Shown piece after piece: positions 25,777 to 39,977 of a DNA stretch of 64,000 nt; positions within the stretch are counted from its first letter, which is position 1, and each line of letters begins with the position of its first letter. A model generated the notes under the pieces. The model was not told where the DNA came from. It saw only the letters and a program-made list of their open reading frames with translations, and did not search any database. Origin of the DNA: Cyanoderma ruficeps (Eukaryota; Chordata; Aves; Passeriformes; Timaliidae); contig VZDJ01000868.1 in the NCBI GenBank assembly GCA_008694505.1, positions 112,263 to 176,262 on the forward strand, written 5' to 3'. Made by a program: the position numbers and the translations under genes.

Positions 25777-25790
25777 GCACTAGATGGCAC
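25777..25790 (+). promoter_or_regulatory. CTCF-like core motif
   Basis: GCACTAGATGGCAC matches 13 of 14 positions of the CTCF core CCASYAGRKGGCRS (the first base differs). It is in plus orientation. A second match in the same orientation lies at 47167. Binding is not shown by sequence alone. Confidence 0.45.
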
Positions 25791-26639
25791 TCTGGATCTG
25801 TATTTTACAGTAACTGTGATCTCAGTTGCCTTCTCTGATGATTATTGTAAGTACTTACTTTTTGAAGTTAGGCATCTAAGTTTAGTAGCAGTAAAAGTCT
25901 TCTGTAAGTGGGTTTGAGTTCATATTGCTATTAACTTCCCCCACCTCCTCCCCCCAATAATCCTTCAGCATGTGTTTGTAAAGCACAATTTTATGTATGC
26001 CATTGAGGGGGTAATCCATCTCTGTGAGGGCAGCTGGGACATGTTCCAGTGTTGGCTGTGCAATGCACTTTTGTACCCATGTTTGATGCATGAAGAAGCA
26101 AAATAGGAGGAGCAGAGGATGGGAATCATTCTGCCATGTGTTCTCCCAGTCCTGGTATGGCTCAGATGTAATTTCAATGAAGGCATGAAGACCAAGCATT
26201 ATTACCATGATCCATAGGTCTATAGAAAAGGTATAAAAAAGTCTGTGCTAAAGACTTCAAGTGACATTAGTTTTGCTAATGACATTAGCTTTGGAATTCT
26301 GTTTCTGATTGTATTTAAGTTGCCTGAAACCATACCTACTGCTTCATTTTGATAACATCACGTGACCACAGCTTGGATCTCTGGACTCTGCTCATGTTGG
26401 GTACTCTGCAGGCTCCTACAATGGTTTGGGAAGTGGAGTCTAGATCTGCTTTTTCTGGGGTCCAAGGCATGGCTGTGTGGCTGTGTGGGTGTGCTGTAGG
26501 CCTGTAATCAGAGTGCTGGGGCAGGGCAGCTTTCTGCATGTAGGGGACAACTCAGCTGCCAGAAGAAATCTCCAGACTGCTACTTCAGTGATTTACCACT
26601 GAGACATGATGGGCTACACTGCTGCTTCCTGCCTTTTCG

Positions 26640-26735
26640 AATACTGTCTTCCTGATAGTTGATTTTGTTAAAATACTGTCTTCCTGATAGTTGATTTTGT
26701 TAAAATACTGTCTTCCTGATAGTTGATTTTGTTAA
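26640..26735. repeat. Minisatellite: three identical 32-bp units
   Basis: Three tandem, fully identical copies of a 32-bp unit starting aatactgtcttcc, at 26640-26671, 26672-26703 and 26704-26735. Perfect identity implies recent duplication or ongoing homogenisation, so copy number may vary between individuals. No coding role was seen. Confidence 0.95.
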
Positions 26736-29700
26736 GGCAAAAACAAAAGCTGTGCTGTCAGTGGTGCTTAACTTACCGGTCTTGGCTTTGCCTTCAAAGG
26801 GCAATGCTTAGGATGCCAAGTTAACTTCATTCATCTAGGATTTTAGAGCTCCCTCTCAACTCTTCCTGACCTATGAACACTCCTGAGTCTTCCAGGACAA
26901 AATAAAACAAGTTAGCTGAGCCACCTGACAGTGGTTTGAACGAACTTGTTTGATTTTGCCCTAGAACTGACTAGAAGTGCTTACACAGCCAGTTACTGGG
27001 ACTTAGCTGTAAGATGTTAGCAGCAGAGAAGCAGAAAGGAACAGCTTTTTAAAAGGCCTGTGAACTGTGTGCCCTAGGTGAGAGGCTTTATATTAGCCTG
27101 TTCATTTTCCCTTGAGGAGATTAGGTGTGCTTCTATGGCCTGTTCCTTGAGAGGAATTCAATAAAAAAGCTGTCATGTCTCAGCTGTACCTTTCCTGCAA
27201 TGGCGTGTTCCTTACCTGTGCAGCACAGATGAGATTCCTGTACCTAAGGTGTCCAGTGGAGCCACACAATGTGCTTTACAGGGGTGCTTGTGGTGGAGGC
27301 TCCATTGTAGAACCTTATTTTGTTGTCTACTTCAGAGAATAGGGAAGGCAGTTTGGCACACTAAGTTTTCTAACAGCTTCTGAAATACAAAAACGCTTTT
27401 TGTTCCCACTTGTGCTAATAAGCTGGTGCATCTATTGGATCATGGAATACTAAGGAAATTACAGCACTTTTTATCTGTACAAAATTATAATTTTTGAGAA
27501 GAATAAAAAAGTTAGAACATGTATCACCCTCTTAACTTAATGTATTGGTGAATATGTGCACAGAGAACTACAACTAAAGTAGATTCCTCTGTTGTCCAGG
27601 AGCAAATCTGTCTCCAAGGTGAAGAGTTGTCTTATAGACAGAAATCTGTATTTGGTTTAAGTGATGTAAGAACCTAACAATAAGAGAGAGGCTTCAAAAA
27701 GTGCTTCATCAATATGACTGCTCAACACCTAACAGGTTTCCAAAAATGCTTCGTCATTATGTCTGCTTTTCATAATCACTCTTGTACTCCTGAAAACTAT
27801 TTGCATTATGGACCATGGGTAACCCACCTTGAGGACCATAAAAAGGAAGGAGAAACTGGTGCAAAACGTGGAGAGAAAAGTGAGGGGCAGAATCCCTGAC
27901 AAAAAACGCAAAAACTGCTCTGTTCTCCCCCACCCTATCTTAGCAGCACCAAAGGTAGTACAGTGTGGTGGTGACCTATGCTTTTTAGAGTAACGTTGGC
28001 TTTTTCTAAACTTTTATCTATTTTTTCTTTCTCTTTGCTTCCCTTACTATTAAATAAAAAAAAAATATATTTTGGCATCAACATTTACTCTCGTTTGGTT
28101 TTAATCTCGTTTTTGGGAATATCTTGAATATTCAAAGTTTTTTCTGGCTTATACTTAGCTTTCTTTGCTCCTCTGGGTTTAAATCGGATTGTAACAAGTG
28201 AATTGTGCTTAGAGTTCACACATGTCCCCTCCAGTACTTACTTATTAAATGAGTTCACAGAAACTACACTGTAAACCTGCTGGAATCATTTTTATGAAAT
28301 TGTTTTCTCTGGTAAAGAGGGAAAACAGAGCTGCAAGGAAGTTAAAACCTGGGCTTGGCTGCCCCACTAATGACAAACTCAGGCCCCAAAATTTGCTGAG
28401 ACAGAGATGACAGGCTCTCGCAAGTACATTGGGTCATCCACCTACCCCTCCTTTCTGGTTGCTGCAGGGTACAGGTGCACTCACACAAAAAGGATTGGTT
28501 GCTTTTGAGCTTTTTTTGTTGCTCTTTTTTGCCAACACGTAAAGCAGAGCAGGATTGAGATGTAGATAATGCTATACACCTGTCCCATTCAAGTGCACTA
28601 GAGCAGCGCCACCAGACCTATTTTTCCTCACACTGCTTGAAGAGTATGGACTGTAAGAGGACTGCAGCACCATTGGTTTTCAGTCAGTTCTGGGTGACCA
28701 TTTTTAAACTGTGAGTCTAGAATGTGAGTGTTTCCCAGTAAGAAGGACTTGTGTTTAAGGAAAAGCTGCATGGGAGGAGGGATGCTATGGGTAGGTAGGA
28801 TTGCCAGTGGGCCCATTCACTCACATCTGCTATGTGCACCAGCCCAGAAAACAGTGAATGAAGCTCAGATACTGGTGTGTAATATTATCTAGGACATGTT
28901 TCTTACCTCTCTGGACTTGGTTGCCTACCTCTAAACCAGATGTTTTCTTCCTGTTACAATCTGCCTAGACACTTGTATGTATTACATTATCCTTGGGTAT
29001 GATCAGTGGTGGACCTTTTCAAGAAGAAAAGGGACAGGATGCCTTTTATTTGTGTTAGACTTTGACAGTTTCATTGCAGGGGTAGGGGACTTGCTGGGGA
29101 GTGCATCATCACAAACATTTTTGATGACAGAATCAGGTTTTTCCCCTGCTTGCTCTTTTCTTTTGGAAGAAGTTAGGCTCTTTGGGTGTTGGCTGATGAA
29201 ATTCAGGAGGTGGGTGGGTGCATTGAGATTTTTGGCTGCACCTCTCTGTAGAGTTACTGGGAGTGCAGGGGCCCCTCAATCCAAATAGGGAGCAGCCTGC
29301 ACAAATGCAAGTAGAAGCAGGAGATTATCCCAGGCAGCACATTTCTTCTTTCTGGAGCAGCTCACCAATAGAGAAGATTTTGTTGGAAGCAGCTGGGCTG
29401 TTCTGTGCCTGTTCATTTGGCTAATGATCCTTCCTGTGATCACATCAGCCTCATGGAAATATGCAGTTTTGGCTGGGTGTTGGTGTTCACATGCTGGTGG
29501 CACATCACAGTAAGGAAAGGAAAGGGGAGTTTGTAAACCATGAAAGGTTGTGTCCCTAATAGAAAGGAGGACCAGAATCTAGAGATCATCGTTTACTGGT
29601 AATCTCATGGATCTGTCTTCCAGTAGTATTCTGTATGTTAATAGAGCAAAGGCTACTGCTTTTTTCACTGTAATTTCAGTGTCTTCTTTCTGCCTTTCTT

Positions 29701-32700
29701 CAGTATTCTGCCTTTAGTGCTCCTTTCCTGATACCTTGCATATGTGCTTACGTGCCTCCTGATCATCTTCATACTCCTTTCAAACTTGGGAGATGTGGAC
29801 AGACAGGCATACACATGCCATGACTGCAAATTCTCATTTTCCTGGGAAGTCTTGCTCAAAAGTATTCAAGAGTAGCTACTCTGAAAGTACTGAGGTGCAG
29901 GAATCTGGCACTACATGATGCATAGTGTTGTAAATATTGATAATTTAGACCTTCTATCACCTGTGCTACTATAGGACAACAGATTGTACAGCAAGTGCTG
30001 TTAATGAAATGTGCTTAAATGCATTCTTGAACTGGAACCATGGTCCATACTGTGGCATATGGAACCTATTCAGCTGTAAAGTCTCAAATTGTTGAGTCAA
30101 GTCCTGTAGTGTTTTAGGAATAGTTTAGGAAGCTGCTGACAACTCAGACAAAATGGTGTTGGGCATTCAAGCTGAGCTCAAACCAAATCTTTGGGGCTTT
30201 GGGGAAGCCAGTGACAAGTCAAAGAATCTTATTTAAATTGGTTGTGCCTGAATGCTGCACTTGCTTCTAAGGCTTGATATATTCCTTTAATTCACAAACA
30301 TCTGCTTCTTTCCAGTGACAATTCCTAAGATAACCTCTTGAAGGAAAAGGAGCAAGCACAATTTCCTGTTGTGCTGGTGATTCTCAATGGAGCAATCGCA
30401 GGTGTGTGCAGGGGGCCAGAGCCAAGACGAACACCTGCATGCTTTACCCACTTCTCTTTGGCTACCTAGCAGTGATTGCTGATGGTACCATGTGTTGCAG
30501 GATTTCAGGGTGCTCAGCTCCCAAAATGTAGAGGGCATGGATAAACACTTTGCAAGATCTAAGAACCAACTTCTTTCTGGTCCCTGATGTTAAGTGCCAC
30601 CAATACTTAACAACACCTAAAGGCTGGTGCTTTCATTTCTGCTAGTTTTTAGTCACACTATTTTCTATCTTCATATACCTATCTCCTGTCTGTTCCTCCC
30701 AGTATACCCACCATGCCTTATGTGCATTTTATCTTACGTGGACAAAGTATAAATGGGCCTGGGTAGTAGTTTTGTTTGACTAGAGGCTTCCTGTGAACAG
30801 CGACCAGAGGGCCTAGCCCACCCCTGTGGCACAAGCTTTTAAAGTCCCATTACTGCTCTGAATCACACCTTCATCTCCACACCCTGAGTCATATATTAAA
30901 ATAAAACTGTGGGAAATAATAAAACCCAGTTATATGAATGCATTTTTTATTATAAGAGTTCTTTTTTTTTTTATTACTGCTTTAAGGCTAAGTCATCATA
31001 ACTCATCATCTTTAGTTATGTTCATTACAAAAGGGTTTGCTCCAGTCCCTATTAACTTGAAGGGAAAGGAACAGAGTGCACAGACAGAAGAACAGTTCCT
31101 TGCTGGCATCCATCCCCTTGTCCTCAGTATTCCTCAGTCTTTACCACAGCTGCTGTACAAGAGCCTTCTGGGGCAGGCTGGGTTATAAGGAGGATTGACA
31201 AGGCAAGTTTGCAGAAGACAACTCAGAAGAAGGGGGCAGATCAATTTCTCTTTAAGTCCCATATATAGCTTCTTGCCTGTTTTTCCAGGTACTCCTGCTG
31301 CAGCTACTGTCCTTTTTCAAGCAAATAAACAATTTTCAGCTTTGCCCCAGCAAAGTGAGAAGTTTACCTTAGTCACAAAGAGGTAGAAGATGAGATTGGA
31401 GGGGAGGAAAGGAAAAGAAAGTAAAAGGTAGAAGGCTTGTTTATATTTACTAATTAGAAAAGTAGATTGTTTCCATTTAAAAAGGAATACTCTACAAGAC
31501 CATGTTTTTGTTAAGTATTTGGGCTCTGTAGATTGGGGAAATCGGTGGAGCCCTTTTGTTTCTTGGGCTTTGTAAATTAAAGTGTTTGTATCTTGTCTGA
31601 AGCTTGAGAAATTCCTTTTCATCTTCAATTTTAGATCACACTTGTTGATCACACCAGTACCAGGAGTCCTTGCTCAAAATACAGCACGTAATCTGTGCCG
31701 TTTTGTCTCACCCTAAGATGTAGCTGAATGCACAGAAACTGAGTCCTGAACCAATACTCCACTGGAGCCTGTCATCATACCAGAAGAATTCCTTTGTGCA
31801 CCTCTGGCTACAGTTTCCAACTTCTCCCCCTAACCCTTTTCTTTTCTTTTCATGCGTCTCTACTTTCTCAGATAATAGCACAAGCCTTAGCCTGTGCTCT
31901 AGCTATAGTCTGTTGCAGGATTTTCTGCCATTCCTGTCACACATTTATCCAGGCCATCTTAATTTCTTTTGGCTTTTCAAAGAACAGGAGCTTCAGAGAC
32001 TACAGCCTGAAGGTCTGATGCAGCACATGAGTCAGAGGGTGGCTTCCTATTTACTCAATGGGGAGAGGATGCTAAAATCTTCATTACAGATTTGCTGTAG
32101 CTTTTTTCCTGAATTTTCTTGGAGATGCACTATTCAAAAAGATATTTTTATGACATGGGCTTCTGTTACTCTGAAATTCTGCTGCCACCCAACTTTCCGT
32201 TCATAGAACACACAACAGTTGGTGAGGACTTGTGGTGGTGGATGACTTCCCAGTAGATTTTTTATATATCTACTTTTGTCTGTTTCTTAACATGGATTAA
32301 ATAATGCTCCATCATCAGAAATGCATTAAATGTTCCTTGATGGACCATCCACAAATCATTTCAATAGTGTTCTTACTGTTGCTTGATTCAGTTGCTTGAT
32401 TTACTGAATGTCTTTTGAGACGTGTTATTCTCTGCTTAATAGACCACATAGGATCTTAAACTGTGGCAAGTCCACTTGATCTCCAAGGATGGCATGTATT
32501 TTAAAATTATTTTACCCATAGACTCATTAAATCATGAGACATTTTCTGCTTCACTGCTAGGAAATAAATAGAAGTTCCTGTCAGGTAATTAAAAAACCCA
32601 ACAGACCAAGGAACTGGCTCTTGAAAGACACAATAGATCAACAGGATGCCCCCATGTGGACCAAATGCCTGGAAACTGAGAGTCATCTGAAAATAATGTA

Positions 32701-34482
32701 CACGATGGTTTAAATCTCTGGGCACAGTTGTGAAGTCCCTGCTGGTATTCTATTCTCTGTTTCTCAGTAATTCAGGTGACTTTTCTATGGCTAATGTCTG
32801 GAGAGCTCCCATGGAAACGAAAACTAATGATAGAAATAGAGCTGAGGGAAGCCCCTTACAGAGACTTCATAAAAACTCCTAATCCATGAGTTGAGAGAGA
32901 TCTAGCATATTCTGTGGAGGATATTGAGTAATGGATTTGCTCACTGTACAAACATAAGGCTTGTTACTGTCCCCTTCCACTTACTGGCATTCTGAAACTG
33001 TTCATCAAAGCTCCAATGCCCACCTCTGTTGGTACTGAGTTATTGTAGGATATATTATGAAACTGAAATACTTGCTGCCTCATTCTTTCTGTTTCTGTGG
33101 TTTGTCAGAGCTTCTGCCTTTCTGAAAAAAAGTGTATTAAAGGAAGAAAATGATAGCTTTGAATCTGGGTGTTTACCCACAGGGAAGCTGTTCATGGTCC
33201 TTTTCTTTATGTGAGTAATTGGTCTGGTCCTGGGCATTCAGTATCTAACATTTGGCATACAGTGAATGGGTGGGTGACTTATATCCGTGACTGTGGGGCC
33301 TGTGGGAAGATAGAACAACTGGGAAATTCAGTTCTTATAAATCTATAAAAATAGCTAAGAGGTGTAATGTACTGTAATACTGCCACATTAACACACACTG
33401 GCATGTCTTTTTATTGTTTTGATATTCAGCAGCAGCTTTATAGCTATTTCAAAAGGCATTATAAAGTTTTGCTTCAACATGGAGAATATTCCAAATCCAA
33501 ATTTTGTTTCATTTTTATGTGGTTTCAGAATACTAAAATTAACTATTATACATTTGCATTTACCCTGCTTGTCACAATTACAAGGCAGATACAGAAATAA
33601 TGAAAGTTAGTTTCATTTAATAGCAAAGATTCAGTAATGTTTGTGCTATCTAACTGTCTATTTTTTTCCTTTGTAAGTGAATTGAGAACCAGAGCTTGTG
33701 ATGCACAATCACTGTCCTCACTGTCTTTCTTTGCCTCTCTTTCCCCATGTCTCCACAGGGTATCTCAGGAGCACCTGGTGTGTAAGGCAACTAACACTGG
33801 GAATCAAACGTGCAAAAGAGTGTCAGGGCCCAAGGCAAATGGAAGCAAGGTAGCCAAATGTGTGTTGTAAGGTGACAAACACCAGTGCTGTTTTATTCCT
33901 GAGACAGAACCTCAAAGAGGCATCTGATGGTCAAATGGTAGCTCTGCTCTCCCCATTTAGTTCACCCTTCTTCCCCTGCAAACAAGCTCTAGGCTGCTCC
34001 TTACACCCCCAGGCTGTTCTTTCTCCTCTTCCATCCCTTTCAATGGAAAAGGCTCTCTTGCCTTTGTGACTTGCATTCATTATTCTCTTCTTCATAATTT
34101 CCATCCTCTTCCTGACAAGGAAGGGACAAGGAGGAGGTGGTAAAACCCAGAGGAGTCTAACACCGTGATAAATCAGTTGCATGTGAAGAGATAGTGTTTA
34201 CCCTCCTGAAGTCCACCGTAGGACAACTGTCAGGGTCTTTCTTTTGTTGCTCCCCTATCCTATTGCAGAGCAACAAGCATTTTTTTTGCAACAGCTGAAT
34301 GATGCTCTGACTAGGGGGGAAAAGCAATCCTAAAAGGGGGCCAAAAGCAGAACAGTTTCCACCCTAATAATGACTTATTTTACTGTTTGCTCTCTGAAAA
34401 GCAAAACAGCTTGGAGTGGTAAACTTACCTCACTGTATTCCCCTGAGAAAACACCCTGACCTCCCATCCTGTGGTGGTGTAT

Positions 34483-34580
34483 TTTTGTTTTTTTGGGGTT
34501 TTTTGTCTGGGTTTTTTGTTTGGGTTGGTTTTGGTGGGTTTTTTTTTTTTGTTGTTGTTGTTNNNNNNNNNNNNNNTTGG

Positions 34581-34611
<31 letters not shown>

Positions 34612-34615
34612 GGTG
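34483..34615. repeat. G/T-rich low-complexity tract with assembly gap
   Basis: Long T runs are interspersed with GGG/GGGG clusters (34495-34540), then a gttgttgtt stretch, a 14-base N run at 34563-34576, and more T-rich sequence. The gap lies in the middle of the low-complexity tract, so true length and content are unknown. Confidence 0.9.
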
Positions 34616-36400
34616 GCCTATGTATTCTGCTGTGCTTATAAGAATGAATTTCTGTTCTGTGACCCAGAAAGCCTGACTAGAGCAGTGTCCAATGCCTATG
34701 TGGAAGTTTTTGTGCTTTTTTACTGCCTACATGTGAAGTTGCACAGCTTAGGCTGATTTCTTGCCTATCTCCATGCTAGCACCTGCCTGCCATCCTCAGC
34801 ACATCACAAGTAATATCAGGTAAAGGGGTGGGACTTCAATACTTTCCTGAATTTTCAGTTGCTTGGTTTACATCAACAAAGAGGGCATTTGGTTTATTTC
34901 AGTCTGTATAACTAAGAACTAATGATGAGATACAGCTCATGCTCCTTATGAAGCTGTCACGGGAGGACAGCTAGAACAAATGTTTCCACTCAGAATTATT
35001 GCTATGCATTCTGGAAATACCATATACATATCATTCCATAGTGGTTTAGACTTGTGTCTGTCCAGCTGATTCTGGCCAATCCTGTCCTGGGGCTCAGACC
35101 TGCAAAGCAGTGAACAGTCAGGTTATTGTGGAGAACTAGAACTCCCTAACACAGAGGTTAAGAAAATAAAGGTTTCAGCTGACAGCTGACTTAACAATAT
35201 GCATGTATTTCCTGTCTTCATGTACTGTGCTTAGTGTCAAACGTTCTTCTGCTGTTTAAAATAATAGTAAGTTTACCTTTCAGGTAAGAAATGCCTTCTG
35301 AGGGTAAAGTTTTCTTATGGCTGAGGTTGTATGAGAACAAAATAAATTCAATGTCCAAAACAAATCACGCCTGGTGTTTTAGTTCCAAAGATGGCAAAGG
35401 TTTATGTGTATTTATCCTGTACTTCACATTGTTAGAGAAATAAAACTGAGGTTGTTTGGATCTACATTTGGTTGTTAAAGGGAATTGTTTTAATGGTAGT
35501 GATGTAGTCCAGGAACTTTGCCCAATTTTTGTTTGTTCTCTTTCTGGTCACTGGAAATCTCAGGTCTCTTTCTCAACATTAAAATGGGGATGATATGTCA
35601 TTATTTTTTGTGTAAAATTTGACATCTGTCTCAAGGTGATTCTAGAAAGATTGCTAAAAATAAGCAAACCACCATGGAAATGATGACCTGCAGGTGCTGC
35701 AGGCTGCCATGATGTCCATAATGGCTATTTTGTGCAAATCTTCTGTAAGAGCTTGTTCCATTAGAAATATCAAAATACTTCGGAGATTGACTGAGAAAAC
35801 AATATCATCTCGTATCTTTTCACTGACTCTGCTTTATGTTGGTACAGCATATATATGGCTGACCATTTTTCTTTTATACTATACCAACAGACAGTAACTC
35901 TAGCTGAAAAGTATCATCAAAACAGTATTGATGAGGAGAAGGATGAGTACTGAACACAGATTATAAGTGGTAGGTGTTAGAAATTAGTCCTAAGTTCTTT
36001 TACAGTATAGGCAGTCCTAGTTGATGCCCACATTTCAATTTTAGCGGTAATAACAGTTAGATCACCCTGATTATCTTGTATGATAATGCACAAATAGGCA
36101 TATTTTGCTGGAACTCTGGAACTGTGATGACAGGAACCATAAAAGGTGGGGTGAATTTAAGTCTATATGCTGGGTTCTTCTCCTTACTATGTCTCTGTGC
36201 ATCTCTTGCTGTGCTGGTAAGAGAAGGGCTGGCCTATTCCTTTCTTCTGGCAAGAGAGACATTGCACACATTATTTTCCCTCTACTCAGAAGTGAGCTAG
36301 GGCCAGTACTTTGCTATGTGAGACAGCTCTCATTCTTTTCCTGTGCTCTTCCATGGTTATCTTTCAAACAAATAAAAAAACCAACCAACCTGAAACAAAA

Positions 36401-36427
36401 CCCCAACCCTTCCCCCTACAAAACCCC
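36401..36427 (-). other. Predicted G-quadruplex (C-rich on plus strand)
   Basis: The plus strand carries four C-runs (36401-36404, 36407-36409, 36412-36416, 36424-36427) separated by loops of 2, 2 and 7 bases. The minus strand therefore satisfies the G3+N1-7 quadruplex rule. It lies in an A/C-rich patch with no gene recognised nearby. Confidence 0.7.
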
Positions 36428-39400
36428 ACATTTGCCAAAAGTAGGCCTATTTCTGGTTTTGTGGTGTATGAAGCAATGATTTCACTGTTGATAACACAGC
36501 TGAATAAAGTCTACCTGCTTTCCATTAGGGTAATACAGTATTTATTCCTTCCTGGTAACCCAGAGTTGTAGTGGGATTTCATCTGCTTTGGCACCACTCT
36601 TTACCAGAATCAGCCTCTCTCCTGTACTTTCCTTGCAGAGGGGATAATAGGGGGAAAGCATATTTGAGGTTAGTATTTTTCTATCTTTTTTTCTTCAAAC
36701 ATTGTTTTGACTCTGATTCCCATATAGGAGGCCACAGTAGTCAGAAAATCTGTTTTACTTAATGGCAAATGCAAATAAAGCTTGCTTATAGGAGAGCTAT
36801 TTTAATTCTCTTAAGACTGGCCCTATTGTAGGATTTTCAGAGGAGAATATAGACCCCTAGTGCCTTAATTTTTCAAAGTTCTAGTGTTATAGGTGTTGCA
36901 AAAGTTCTCATCACAGCTTGCTTGGATTTACATTCACTTTTGGGATTTCTCAGTTATTGTGGATCACAAGTACTAAATGAAGGGGTTTGGGTTTGTTCTT
37001 TCCTTGTCAACAGCACCTCTCAGGAAAGCTCAGTACTTAAAAAGTTTTAAATTCTAGAAGTAATTCCAAGGAAGAATTGAAAAATGAATGTAAACACGAA
37101 TGTCAAGAATTTTAAAGTATAATGCCCCTGATGTGATTTCTGATATGAAACTGTTTTGAGACCAATGGATGCCACTGAAGGATCTGGTTTGGTAAGTGGA
37201 GGGTAATGCCATGCTGGCAAACCAGTTGTTAAGCTCAATAAGATATATTTGGAGGATTGGGGCCCCAAATGTGATTCTCTGGTTTCATCTTGAGCTGTGG
37301 GTGAATAGGTATATGCTGTACGACAGCAAGGTTGCTGTAGTAATTATTCATTAGCTTTAAATAACAGGGTAATTATGAAGTTAAAATTCATATACCCCAA
37401 CACACCCTTTTTTCCTAGCTTCTCAATTTCTGAAGAATGCCTACAGCCGTTCTCCTTTGTGTTTAAAACACGGCACTAGCCCTAGTTGTACATGGTTGTT
37501 TCTTTGATTTTTGCGTGCTCCTTGCAATGAGAATGTTAACTGAGGTGAAAAGGTAACATGAATCAGGGAGGCCAGCACTAGAAGAAAATAAAAACTCATT
37601 TTCTCCTATGCCTCCAAGGATAAAGAAGATCACTCTGGTACTCATAAACACATGTATACTCCACATAGGACAGGTTTCTCCCTGAAATTCTCCAATTATC
37701 TGGTTTTGTTTAAATTTCTGTTCACTTCTATTCTGGGACAAAAAACAACCAGAACAGAGATGAAGAGGAAAAGTGGCAATATTTTGGAATGACATGATCC
37801 ATTCTGGTATTCTATATGCTAGATATTTAACCATCAGCTGCTTTTGGGTGATGAGGCATGACCAGTGAACTTATGTTACGTAGGCAGAACAGACAGAGTT
37901 GGAATGTTTCTGAATAGAAGTTCAGATCCAGGACTTGGTTTATCTCACATAGGTTGAACCTAATTCAGTGTTTTCAGAATCTTGGAATGAAGTCTGCAAA
38001 AATTACTCTGTCTTTATATGTATAACTGGGGACCATTGCCCATGATGTGCTGTGGCTATGCTCCACAGGTTCTGTGTGGCAGCTCTGATCCACTGCACTC
38101 ATGAAGGGCTGCAGTATGTGGGGCAGGGTGCCTGGCCTGTGATGTGATGTGCAGCCTGTATTGACAGCTGGGGAAAGGCCCTCTGCACACCTGTGGTCCT
38201 GTGCATAACCATAAACTAAGGCAGCCTCCTCCTCCAGTGCCTGTGCTGGAAACCCCATAACCCTGCCTTACACACTGGGGCCTTCACCCTGGGAAAGGGG
38301 GGGATGATTCAGCAAGGGCAGTGTGCTCAGCTGTGCTCTCCTGGCTACCCTGCCAAGGACACACTGTCACTGCTGGTTTCCTTTGCTGAAGTCATTCAGT
38401 TTGCTGGTCTTGACAATTTAATGCTGCAACCACTGGCTAAGGGTTCAGTCTCTGTTATATTGTGAGCATCATATTGTGAATGTCCAGTGGAATGTAATGG
38501 AGCTTATGCCTTTAAAGGTGTTTCCAGCTCAGGCCCTCGCACAGGCTAGGGTACATGTGCCAGATGTCTTACATTGCAGATAAATTTTCAGTGCACTGAA
38601 CTGATGGGATAGAAGGGCTCAGCAACAGCACCCTATTTGTTTGTGTTCAGATGTGTCTTCTTCAAGGTCCAATGTGGTAAGTGTGCTCTAGGGTCTGACA
38701 ATGAGCTTTCTGAACGAGATCAGTGCAATGGTTCTTAGTTTGTAATCCCAGATATATCTTAAATGTGAAACTAAGCTTAGTGCCTAGTGCTCTTACAATT
38801 TTTTTCTTGCCACCTGATAATTATTTGCAACTTGGTATCAATAAAGTGCTAATAAATTCTAAGTGAGTCATCTGATGAGTTAGGCAAGAACTTATGATCT
38901 TGTGTGGAAATTGCGTATAATATTTTTCTGTTCTAGTGGAGAGGATGTGAGCAAAGATGGGATTCTAAAAAGGCCCATGTGGACCATGGATTCTGGTCTG
39001 GTGTTTTCTGGACTCCAGAGTTGAAATAGTTCTAGTCTGGTGCATTTTCTGAGGTGAAACACTGACAAGAGTGGAGAGTTGGACAGACTTGTGGTAAGGG
39101 AAGAAATAAATTGTCAGAAACTTGAACTTTCTGAAGAAAACTGTGACTATGGTGGGACGTATGGAGGGCAGATCTGTGAGACCAACCATTTGAAAACAAA
39201 ATGGTAATATTAATTAGCCAGTTCTTGGAATCTAGTGGAGGCTTTTCAACAGTGTGTGCTTTGTTGCTGCAGTGTCTGGGTGCTCTAACCCTGCACTAGG
39301 GTTTGTGTTATTTATTCAGAGATATCCTATTATATTGCAAAATCTGGTTTTAAGAAAAGCTGAAAAAGAAAAAAGCTGTTGGATATCTTCATGGACACCA

Positions 39401-39977
39401 AATGGTTTTCATGTTAAAAAAACTCCAAAACAAATCTACTTCTGCTAATTCAACCCCAGCAAAAATTCTTTTTTGCATTGTCACTGAATTAAAAAAAATA
39501 GTAGTAAGAGTCTAGGCCTGTAAAGAGAGGGAGAGTTCCTATCCGAGCAGCTTGGACAAGGCCATTCTTTTTTCAAATCCTGAGCATTTTTTTAGAGGAG
39601 CTTTATCTTTGCCTGCTTCTATTCATCCTCTTGCTTTTTGTCCTCAAAGCAGCAGTGTTATTTTTAAATACCTTGGCAGCTTGGAAAAACAAATCTTGTT
39701 AGGCTTTCGGTAACTATCTCTATCCACCTGCTCCACTGCACCCTCCAACAGAAATGGGACACTGCAGCCTGCAGGTGTGTGGAGGGCTGGGTGACAACTC
39801 AGTGTTCCATGCTACAAGAGTATTTGAAACTTCATTGAACCAAGGTTACTATAGCTGTAAGAAATACACTAAATAAACAGTATTTTACACAATAGGAAAG
39901 TGGAAACTGGTACAAAAGCAATTGGTAACAGATGATCTGTGGTTGTTTACAAAATGCTAAGAGTGAAAATAGAAGGT

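Larger units (their letters stand above)
24341..39977. other. Intergenic stretch; only small features recognised
   Basis: About 15.6 kb of AT-rich sequence with no supported gene. Within it are a CTCF-like site (25777-25790), a three-copy minisatellite (26640-26735), a G/T-rich tract with an assembly gap (34483-34615) and a C-rich G-quadruplex tract (36401-36427), listed separately. A slightly GC-richer patch at about 38.04-38.26 kb carries a 94-codon minus-strand frame with no recognised domain. Confidence 0.5.

Noticed and set aside
26640..26735. CRISPR-like array
   Set aside because: The three units are directly adjacent with no spacers, in a vertebrate genome; it is a minisatellite.
34416..34756. 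Gly/Phe-rich frames spanning the N run
   Set aside because: Low-complexity G/T-rich DNA read through an assembly gap.
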